Positions 1 through 5,529 of a stretch of DNA of 6,768 nucleotides are shown one piece after another. Below the pieces are notes generated by a model that saw only the letters and a program-made list of their open reading frames with translations, was not told the DNA's origin and did no database searches. The translations under genes and the position numbers were made by a program. The stretch spans positions 1 through 6,768 of the forward strand of contig JAUYAJ010000725.1 of assembly GCA_030693565.1 (NCBI GenBank), in the 5' to 3' direction. The stretch comes from Rubrivivax sp. Lineage in GTDB: Bacteria > Pseudomonadota > Gammaproteobacteria > Burkholderiales > Burkholderiaceae_C. Within the stretch, counting starts at the first letter, position 1; every line of letters starts with the position of its first letter.

Positions 1-2
1 TG

Positions 3-569
3 ATCAACTCCACGCGCTCGACCGACTTCATCACCCCCAAGAGCGCGCTGTCCAAAGACATCCGCAACGCGGTGCTGACGCTGGCCGGCGAGCATGCTTT
101 CGCACGCGCGCTGGTCAACTCGGGCCGGCTCTCGGTGCCCACGCACCTGAGCGACTCGGCTTTGAACACGCCAGATGCCGAGCCCTTCACCGGCCTGATG
201 GCGCCCGGCGCGCCGGCCGACGACGCCCCGGTGGCGCTAGGCGGCGTCGACGGCTGGCTGTTGCAGCAGCTAGGTGACCGCTTCGTGCTGATGTTGTTCG
301 GCGACGACGCCCCGGCAGCCGACTTGCTGCAAGCCCTGGCGCGCGCTGCGCTGCCGGTGCAACTGCTGCAGGTGGCAATGCAACCCGGACCGGTCCCCAC
401 CGGCGGCAGCCGGGTCGTCGACACCCAGGGCCTGGCCGCGCAGCGTTTCGACGCCCGCCCCGGCACCTGTTACCTGCTGCGGCCCGACCAGCATGTGGCG
501 GCGCGCTGGCGGCGCTTCGATGCCGCCGCCCTGCACGCGGCATTGGCACGCGCCTGCGGCCGAGGATGA
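3..569 (+). CDS. FAD-dependent aromatic hydroxylase, C-terminal part (5' end outside window)
   Basis: Only the last 188 residues are visible; the frame is open from base 3, so the gene starts upstream of the window. The first residues (INSTRSTDFITPKSALS) resemble the end of the FAD-binding module of group A flavoprotein monooxygenases such as MhpA, PheA and TfdB. Visible residues about 84-170 fit the degenerate thioredoxin-like C-terminal domain of these enzymes, ending in the hallmark YLLRPDQHVAARWR (visible residues 157-170). The family uses NAD(P)H and O2 to hydroxylate phenolic or aromatic acid rings in the cytoplasm. The substrate cannot be read from this fragment because the substrate pocket lies mostly in the missing part. 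The stop lies 7 bases before a DUF2783 gene and the unit continues into hmgA and fahA, so a role in feeding an aromatic acid towards homogentisate is a reasonable inference. The family call is solid; the specific reaction is open. Confidence 0.85.
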   Translation: MNSTRSTDFITPKSALSKDIRNAVLTLAGEHAFARALVNSGRLSVPTHLSDSALNTPDAEPFTGLMAPGAPADDAPVALGGVDGWLLQQLGDRFVLMLFGDDAPAADLLQALARAALPVQLLQVAMQPGPVPTGGSRVVDTQGLAAQRFDARPGTCYLLRPDQHVAARWRRFDAAALHAALARACGRG

Positions 570-576
570 GCAGACG

Positions 577-828
577 ATGGACCCCCTGAACACAACACCC
601 AACTTTGGCATCCCCGGCGAGCCGCGGCTGCGCGCCTTCAGCCCGGGCGACGACTTCTACCAAGCACTGATCGACAGCCACCGCGGCCTGACCGACGAAC
701 AAAGCCGGCTCGTCAACGACCGCCTCATCCTGCTGCTGGCCAACCACATCGGCGACCTGCGTGTGCTGCGCGCAGCGCTGGCCGCCGCGCGTGCCGGCAT
801 CACCCCCGAACCTGGAGACCCCGCATGA
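577..828 (+). CDS. DUF2783 small protein of unknown function
   Basis: This encodes 83 residues. I chose the ATG at 577, not an in-frame ATG at 493, because 493 lies deep inside the upstream hydroxylase and a GAGGA sequence (562-566) precedes 577. Residues about 21-60 carry the recognisable DUF2783 core: FSPGDDFYQALIDSHRGL, then DEQSRLVNDRLILLLANHIG. It looks like a compact helical, soluble protein with no signal peptide and no obvious catalytic cluster; the N-terminal 20 residues and the Pro-rich tail look flexible. As I recall, DUF2783 genes often sit beside FAD-dependent aromatic monooxygenases in Burkholderiales and Bradyrhizobium, as here. The stop overlaps the hmgA start in an ATGA (825-828), so the two are probably translationally coupled. 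A role as partner or stabiliser of the hydroxylase or the dioxygenase is only a guess. Confidence 0.85.
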   Translation: MDPLNTTPNFGIPGEPRLRAFSPGDDFYQALIDSHRGLTDEQSRLVNDRLILLLANHIGDLRVLRAALAAARAGITPEPGDPA

Positions 829-2120
829 GCCCACCCGAACGCCACTACCTCAGCGGCTTTGGCAACCAGATGCAGAGCGAAGCCGTCGCCGGCGCCTTGC
901 CGGTCGGGCGCAACAGCCCGCAGCAGGTCGCGCATGGCCTGTACGCCGAGCTGTTGTCGGGCAGCGCCTTCACCGCGCCGCGCCACGACAACCGGCGCAG
1001 CTGGCTGTACCGCCGCCAACCGTCGGCGCTGAGCGGCCGCAGCGAGCCGCTGGCCCATGCAACGCTCAAGACCGGCGCCAAGGACGGCGTCACCGCGCCG
1101 CCCGACCCGATGCGCTGGCACCCGATCGCGATCCCCGAGGCGCCGCTGGACTTCGTCGACGGCTTGCACACCGTCGTCGTCAACGGCGACGCCGATGCGC
1201 AGACCGGCGTGGCCGCCCACCTGGCGCTGATGAACCGCTCGATGCAGCGCCGCGCCTTCGTCAACGCCGACGGCGAGATGCTGATCGTGCCGCAGCAAGG
1301 CCGGCTCACCATCACCACCGAACTCGGTGTGCTCGACGTCGCACCGGGCCAGATCGCGCTGCTGCCGCGCGGCATGGTGTTCAAGGTCGGCGTCGACGGC
1401 CCGTCGCGCGCCTATGTCTGCGAGAACTACGGCGCCGCCTTCCGTATGCCCGAGCTGGGCCCGATCGGCAGCAACGGCCTGGCCAACGCGCGCGACTTCC
1501 AGGCCCCGGTGGCGGCCTTCGAGGACGGCGACGGCGACTACGAGATCGTGCGCAAGTTCGGCGGCCGGCTCTGGCGCGGCGTGCAGCGGCAAAGCCCGTT
1601 CAACGTCGTCGCCTGGCATGGCAACCTGGTGCCGCTGCGCTACGACACCGCGCACTTCATGACCATCGGCTCGATCAGCTTCGACCACCCCGATCCGTCG
1701 ATCTTCACCGTGCTGACCTCGCCGTCGGACACGCCGGGCTGGGCCAACTGCGACTTCGTCATCTTCCCGCCGCGCTGGATGGTCGCCGAAGACACCTTCC
1801 GCCCGCCCTGGTACCACCGCAACGTCATGGCCGAGTTCATGGGCCTGGTGCACGGCCAGTACGACGCCAAGCCCGAAGGCTTTAAGCCCGGTGGCATGAG
1901 CCTGCACAACACCATGGTGCCGCACGGCCCCGACGCCGAGGCCTTCAACAAGGCCACGAATGCCGCGCTGGCGCCGCACAAGCTGGAGGACACCCTGGCC
2001 TTCATGTTCGAGAGCCGCTGGCGTTTCCACCCGACCGAGTTCGCGCTGCGTGGCGGCGCGCTCGATCCGGGTTACGCTGACTTCTGGGCCGGACTGGCCG
2101 ACCACTTCAAGACGAGCTGA
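825..2120 (+). CDS. hmgA: Homogentisate 1,2-dioxygenase
   Basis: This is the non-heme Fe(II) dioxygenase that opens the ring of homogentisate with O2 to give 4-maleylacetoacetate, the central step of tyrosine, phenylalanine and phenylacetate-type catabolism in the cytoplasm. The 431-residue length is normal. The N-terminus YLSGFGNQMQSEA (8-20) is the family signature. The iron ligands His331 and Glu337 lie in WYHRNVMAEFMG (329-340) and His367 in MVPHGPD (364-370); the catalytic base is His288 in SFDHPDPS. These match human His335, Glu341, His371 and His292 with a constant offset of 4, so the active site is complete. The start is the ATG at 825 inside an ATGA overlap with the DUF2783 gene, preceded by a GGAGA ribosome site (814-818). 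fahA follows after 5 bases. Confidence 0.98.
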   Translation: MSPPERHYLSGFGNQMQSEAVAGALPVGRNSPQQVAHGLYAELLSGSAFTAPRHDNRRSWLYRRQPSALSGRSEPLAHATLKTGAKDGVTAPPDPMRWHPIAIPEAPLDFVDGLHTVVVNGDADAQTGVAAHLALMNRSMQRRAFVNADGEMLIVPQQGRLTITTELGVLDVAPGQIALLPRGMVFKVGVDGPSRAYVCENYGAAFRMPELGPIGSNGLANARDFQAPVAAFEDGDGDYEIVRKFGGRLWRGVQRQSPFNVVAWHGNLVPLRYDTAHFMTIGSISFDHPDPSIFTVLTSPSDTPGWANCDFVIFPPRWMVAEDTFRPPWYHRNVMAEFMGLVHGQYDAKPEGFKPGGMSLHNTMVPHGPDAEAFNKATNAALAPHKLEDTLAFMFESRWRFHPTEFALRGGALDPGYADFWAGLADHFKTS

Positions 2121-2125
2121 CGCGC

Positions 2126-3445
2126 ATGACACCCATCGACGACACCCACGACCCGGCACTGCGCAGTTGGGTCGAGTCGGCCAACGACGCCGACACCGAT
2201 TTCCCGCTGCAAAACTTGCCGCTGGGCATGTTCCGCGGCGCTGGCGAAACCGGCGTGCTGCGCGCCGGCGTGGCCATCGGTGACCAGGTGCTGGACTTGC
2301 ACGCCGCAGCCGGCGCCGCGCTGCTGGACGACGCCGTCGCTGCCAGCCTGGGCGGGCAGCTCGATGGCACGCTCAACACCTTCATGGCGCTGGGCGCGCC
2401 GGCGCGGCAGGCGCTGCGCAGCGCGCTGTCGGCCGGCCTGCGCGAAGGCGCGCCGCGCCAGGCCGACTGGCAGCGCTGCATGCACGCCGCCAGCAGCGTC
2501 GAGATGGGCCTGCCCTGCCGCATCAGCGACTACACCGACTTCTACGCCGGCATTCACCACGCGCGCGCCGTCGGCAAGCTGTTCCGCCCTGACAACCCGC
2601 TGCTGCCCAACTACACCTGGGTGCCGAGCGGCTACCACGGCCGGGCGTCGTCGATCGGCGTCAGCGGCCAGACCTTCCGCCGCCCGCGTGGCCAGACCAA
2701 GGCCGCCGACGCACCGATGCCCGAGTTCGGCCCCAGCAAGCGCATCGACTACGAGCTTGAACTCGGCCTGTTCATCGGCCGCGGCAATGCGCTGGGCGAG
2801 CCGATCGCGATCGAGCGCAGCGAAGACCATGCCTGCGGCGTCGTGCTGCTCAACGACTGGTCGGCGCGCGACATCCAGGCCTGGGAATACCAGCCGCTGG
2901 GCCCGTTCCTGGCCAAGAGCTTCGCCACCACGATCTCGCCCTGGATCGTCACCCTGGAAGCGCTGGCGCCGTTCCGCTCGCCGTTCACGCGGCCGGCCGA
3001 GGACCCGAAGCCGCTGCCCTACCTGGACAGCGCCGACAACCGCGAACGCGGCGCCGTGGACATCGGCTTCGAAGTGCTGCTGCAGACGCGCGCGATGCGC
3101 GCCGCCGGCCTGGCGCCGCAATCGCTGATGCAGTCCAACTTCCGCGACGCCTACTGGACGCTGGCGCAGATGCTGACCCACCACGCCAGCAACGGCTGCA
3201 ACCTGCAAGCGGGCGATCTGCTGGGCTCGGGCACGCAGTCCGGCCCCAGGCCCGGCCAGGGCGGCTCGCTGCTGGAGTTGACCGATGGCGGCAAGACCTT
3301 GCTGACGCTGGCCAGCGGCGAGCAGCGGCGCTTTCTGGAAGACGGCGACAGCGTCGTGCTGCGCGGCCGCTGCACACGCGCCGGCTACCGCAGCATCGGC
3401 TTCGGGGCTTGTGAAGGCACGGTGCTGGCGGCGCTGACCGGCTGA
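2126..3445 (+). CDS. fahA: Fumarylacetoacetase
   Basis: This enzyme hydrolyses the C-C bond of 4-fumarylacetoacetate to fumarate and acetoacetate, the last step after HmgA and maleylacetoacetate isomerase. The protein has 439 residues, a little longer than the mouse enzyme (419). An N-terminal SH3-like domain (about 1-125) precedes the FAH catalytic fold. Key residues compared with mouse from memory are metal ligands Asp138 (D126), Glu210 and Glu212 (E199, E201) and Asp244 (D233), catalytic His145 (H133), and Arg248, Gln251, Lys264 and Glu384 for substrate binding. They sit in DYTDFY (135-140), YELELGLFIGRGN (209-221), NDWSARDIQAWEYQPLGPF (243-261) and SLLELT. Nothing essential is missing. 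The start at 2126 is 5 bases after the hmgA stop with only a weak ribosome site, so translation probably depends on ribosomes finishing hmgA. Confidence 0.97.
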   Translation: MTPIDDTHDPALRSWVESANDADTDFPLQNLPLGMFRGAGETGVLRAGVAIGDQVLDLHAAAGAALLDDAVAASLGGQLDGTLNTFMALGAPARQALRSALSAGLREGAPRQADWQRCMHAASSVEMGLPCRISDYTDFYAGIHHARAVGKLFRPDNPLLPNYTWVPSGYHGRASSIGVSGQTFRRPRGQTKAADAPMPEFGPSKRIDYELELGLFIGRGNALGEPIAIERSEDHACGVVLLNDWSARDIQAWEYQPLGPFLAKSFATTISPWIVTLEALAPFRSPFTRPAEDPKPLPYLDSADNRERGAVDIGFEVLLQTRAMRAAGLAPQSLMQSNFRDAYWTLAQMLTHHASNGCNLQAGDLLGSGTQSGPRPGQGGSLLELTDGGKTLLTLASGEQRRFLEDGDSVVLRGRCTRAGYRSIGFGACEGTVLAALTG

Positions 3446-3459
3446 CGAACGGAGGCTTC

Positions 3460-4095
3460 ATGAGCAACCCACCCGACACCGCCTTCACCGACGCCGCAGC
3501 GACCTGGAACCGCCGCTTCGGCGCTGACGGCTTCCTGTTCGGCAACGCCCCCAACGACTGGCTGCGCCGCCATGCCGGCGTCTGGTCGGCTGGCGACAAG
3601 GTGCTCAGCGTGGCCGACGGCGAAGGCCGCAACAGCGTCTGGCTGGCCGGGTGCGGCCTGCAGGTCGACGCCTTCGACATCGCCGAAGTCGGCGTTGCCA
3701 AAGCCCGGGGCTTCGCCGCCGAACAAGGCGTGGCGGTGAACTTCGAGGTCGCCGATGTCGACAGCTACGCCTGGCCGCAAGGCAGTTGCGACGGTGTCGC
3801 GGCGATCTTCGTCCAGTTCGCCGATCCGGCATTGCGCGCGCGCATGTTCGCCCACATCGTTGCCGCGCTCAAACCCGGCGGCACGCTGGTGCTGCAAGGC
3901 TACACGCCGAGGCAGCTCGAATACCGCACCGGCGGGCCGCCGTTCGCGTCGCACCTGTACACGCCCGAACTGCTGCGCGAAGCCTTCGCCGAACTCGACA
4001 TCACCGAGCTGACCGAATACGAAGCCGAGCTCGCCGAAGGCACGGGCCACAAGGGCCGTTCGGCGCTGATCGGCATGGTGGCGCGGCGGCGCTGA
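3460..4095 (+). CDS. Class I SAM-dependent methyltransferase (TehB / thiol S-methyltransferase-like)
   Basis: This 211-residue protein has a single Rossmann methyltransferase domain. The N-terminus TWNRRFGADGFLFGNAPNDW (15-34) is typical of the TehB/thiopurine-type group. SAM motif I is VLSVADGEGRN (48-58), with Val-Ala-Asp in place of the commoner Leu-Gly-Cys before the GEGRN turn. The acidic residue after strand 2 is Asp73 (AFDIAEVG), Asp99 probably contacts the adenine, and ALKPGGTLVLQGY (136-148) is the usual post-core motif. It is cytosolic, with no signal peptide or membrane segment. Acceptors in this group include thiols, selenium and tellurium oxyanions and small metabolites; the acceptor here is unknown. 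A strong ribosome site GGAGG (3451-3455) lies 4 bases before the start, and the gene begins 14 bases after fahA, so it is probably co-transcribed but translated on its own signal. Confidence 0.88.
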   Translation: MSNPPDTAFTDAAATWNRRFGADGFLFGNAPNDWLRRHAGVWSAGDKVLSVADGEGRNSVWLAGCGLQVDAFDIAEVGVAKARGFAAEQGVAVNFEVADVDSYAWPQGSCDGVAAIFVQFADPALRARMFAHIVAALKPGGTLVLQGYTPRQLEYRTGGPPFASHLYTPELLREAFAELDITELTEYEAELAEGTGHKGRSALIGMVARRR

Positions 4096-4106
4096 GCAGG
4101 CCGGCG

Positions 4107-4574
4107 ATGGCGACCGACGCACAGCAGCGCCAGCGCCTGGGCAGCGCGCTGGTGGCGCTGCAATTCGTCTTGATGGCAGCGCTGGCGGTGCTGGCCGGGC
4201 CGGCCTTTCTGGGCGGTCACGCAGACCTGCCGGCCTGGGCACTGGCGAGCGCCGGCCTGGCACTCGGCGGCTGGTCCGTGCATGCCAACCGGCCCGGCAA
4301 CTTCAACATCCGGCCGTTGCCTCGCGCTGGTGGCCGGCTGGTCACCGCAGGCCCCTACCGCTGGATCCGCCATCCGATGTACAGCGCCGTGCTGCTCGGC
4401 GCCGCCGGCTGCGCCTGGGCCGCCGCCACACCCTGGGGCTGGATCGCCGGCGCCGCGCTGGCGCTGGTGCTGGCCGTCAAGGCCAGTTTCGAAGAACGCT
4501 GGCTGCTCGACGCCCATCCGGGCTACGCCGACTACCGCCGGCGCAGCTGGCGCTTCGTGCCGGGGGTGTACTGA
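4107..4574 (+). CDS. Small membrane methyltransferase of the ICMT/PEMT family
   Basis: This 155-residue integral membrane protein has predicted hydrophobic segments at about 11-30, 42-57, 94-108 and 110-126. The cofactor-binding C-terminal half has the family pattern GPYRWIRHPMYSAVLL (82-97), then a Phe-Glu-Glu-Arg-Trp-Leu segment (128-133), HPGYADYRRR (137-146) and WRFVPG. These are conserved in isoprenylcysteine carboxyl methyltransferases and the related bacterial phospholipid and isoprenoid methyltransferases. Bacteria mostly lack prenylated proteins, so the true substrate is unknown; a lipid, fatty acid or hydrophobic small molecule is more likely. I chose the ATG at 4107 (AGG at 4098-4100) because longer in-frame starts run into the upstream methyltransferase, and this start gives the expected N-terminal helix. 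The start is 11 bases after the previous stop. It ends the + strand unit and converges on the carbonic anhydrase. Confidence 0.86.
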   Translation: MATDAQQRQRLGSALVALQFVLMAALAVLAGPAFLGGHADLPAWALASAGLALGGWSVHANRPGNFNIRPLPRAGGRLVTAGPYRWIRHPMYSAVLLGAAGCAWAAATPWGWIAGAALALVLAVKASFEERWLLDAHPGYADYRRRSWRFVPGVY

Positions 4575-4575
4575 C

Positions 4576-5235
4576 TCAGGCGAACGAACCCATGGCCCCC
4601 GGGTAGCTCACTTCGCCGAGCTGGCCGGTGTCGACGTCGTAGATGAAGCCGCGCACCGTCACGGCATCGGGCCCGTTGCTGGGCAACCAGGGATGGTTCA
4701 GGATCGCCGACATGCCGCGGCGCACATCCCAGGCCAGGCGTTCGCTCTGCCCGCTGTCACCCGCGGCATCCAGCGCCGACAGCGGGCCGCGGAAGGCATG
4801 GAAGGCCGACGGCATCGCAGCGCACTTGCCGCAGCTGGTGAAGGCGCGCCCGGTGGCCTGGCCGAGCAGTTTCGTCGCCGCCGGGTCGCCTTCCAGTCCA
4901 GCCTTGAGCAGGTCGTCGGTGAAGGCGAGCATGCCGCAGCGTGTGTGGTGGATGAGCACGATCTCGCGCGTGTCCAGCAGGTGGTGCGAGATGATGAGGC
5001 TGCGTATCGCGTCGTCGCTCACCACGCCGCCAGCGTTGCGGATGATGTGCGCGTCCCCGGTCTGCAGGCCGAGCAAGTCCTCGACGTCGAGCCGCGCGTC
5101 CATGCATGCCACCACCGCCATGCGCTTGGCGGGCCGGATGGGCTGTTTTCCGGGGTAACCAGGTTGGTGTACGGCCTGTCCGTCAGCGTAGCGCTGGTTG
5201 TGCGCCAGAGACTGTTCTGTGTTCGAGCTTGCCAT
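4576..5235 (-). CDS. Beta-class carbonic anhydrase
   Basis: This cytosolic zinc enzyme interconverts CO2 and bicarbonate. With the start at 5235 it has 219 residues. The zinc site is complete: Cys44, with the Asp46-Arg48 dyad, in ACMDARLD, and His97 and Cys100 in IHHTRCGM. The fold signature IIRNAGGVVSDDAIRSL (64-80) is present. Together with the C-terminal RGFIYDVDTGQLGEV (195-209), it resembles the short clade typified by Mycobacterium tuberculosis Rv1284 (about 163 residues). The present protein is longer mainly because of extra sequence around residues 114-165, which includes a CGKC pair (135-138) absent from that relative as I recall it. The stop is one base from the stop of the convergent membrane methyltransferase. 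The 5' side faces a divergent intergenic region, so it is probably expressed from its own promoter. Likely role: bicarbonate supply or CO2/pH balance. Confidence 0.94.
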   Translation of the reverse strand: MASSNTEQSLAHNQRYADGQAVHQPGYPGKQPIRPAKRMAVVACMDARLDVEDLLGLQTGDAHIIRNAGGVVSDDAIRSLIISHHLLDTREIVLIHHTRCGMLAFTDDLLKAGLEGDPAATKLLGQATGRAFTSCGKCAAMPSAFHAFRGPLSALDAAGDSGQSERLAWDVRRGMSAILNHPWLPSNGPDAVTVRGFIYDVDTGQLGEVSYPGAMGSFA

Positions 5236-5240
5236 GATCA

Positions 5241-5245
5241 CTCCT
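5241..5245 (-). promoter_or_regulatory. Ribosome binding site fixing the carbonic anhydrase start
   Basis: On the minus strand the sequence reads AGGAG-TGATC-ATG. The AGGAG sits 5 bases before the ATG at 5235. A longer in-frame start, GTG at 5241, would use the last base of this AGGAG as its first base, so the ribosome could not use this site for it. The ATG at 5235 is therefore the better start, and two extra N-terminal residues are not part of the protein. Confidence 0.8.
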
Positions 5246-5529
5246 GCCAGAAGTTGCGGGGTTCGGCAAAAAGCGGGTCACTCGCGCACCGTTGCCGCGC
5301 GGCGCGCGGGTGCAGTATGGCGCGATCCGCACCGCTGCCGAGCGGCACTGCGGTAGCCGCCCCCGCGCGACAGCCACCAGCACAGGTCCGGCCTGGCATC
5401 CGATCCGACCCGAGTGGCCCGGCGCAGGCGCGCAGGCGTCGATCCGCAAGCCAGTGCTCCTGCACAATGCGCGCTGCGTGACAGGCGCGTGATGACGCTG
5501 CAGCCGCACCCACCAGGCAAGGACCATCG
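5246..5529. other. Divergent intergenic region between carbonic anhydrase and LDH2-family gene
   Basis: About 285 bases separate two divergent starts, so promoters for both must lie here or in the edges of the genes. I see no convincing sigma-70 pair. Weak candidates are CACAAT (5463-5468) as a -10 for the + gene, without a matching -35, and CATACT on the minus strand (5314-5319) for the carbonic anhydrase, also without a good -35. The part 5281-5345 is extremely GC-rich, with a 10-base palindrome GCCGCGCGGC (5294-5303). The octamer GATCCGCA occurs twice (about 5325 and 5441). Open frames cross the region on both strands, but none has a start with a ribosome site or a recognisable product. 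No RNA gene or repeat array was seen. Confidence 0.5.

Noticed and set aside
493..576. Longer start for the DUF2783 protein at the ATG at 493
   Set aside because: It would overlap the hydroxylase by 77 bases and add low-complexity residues; the ATG at 577 has a ribosome site and fits the domain.
657..2159. A 500-residue open frame on the minus strand opposite hmgA
   Set aside because: It is a shadow of hmgA: the product is Arg/Ala/Val/Gly-rich low-complexity sequence with no recognisable domain, and hmgA is complete with all active-site residues on the other strand.
2072..3208. A 378-residue open frame on the minus strand opposite fahA
   Set aside because: Same effect of high GC on stop-codon frequency; no recognisable protein, and fahA explains the region.
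3651..4106. N-terminal extension of the membrane methyltransferase back to 3651
   Set aside because: The extension overlaps the soluble methyltransferase in another frame and is Arg-rich nonsense; homology to ICMT-type proteins starts after the ATG at 4107.
5292..5319. TTGCCG (5292-5297) with AGTATG (5314-5319) as a promoter for the LDH2-family gene
   Set aside because: Only the -35 half is passable, the -10 is poor, and it would leave a leader of about 200 bases; not strong enough to list as a feature.
5342..5361. GCGGC...GCCGC pairing as a hairpin in the intergenic region
   Set aside because: Five base pairs of pure G/C around a 9-base loop is expected by chance at this base composition, with no T run or known motif nearby.
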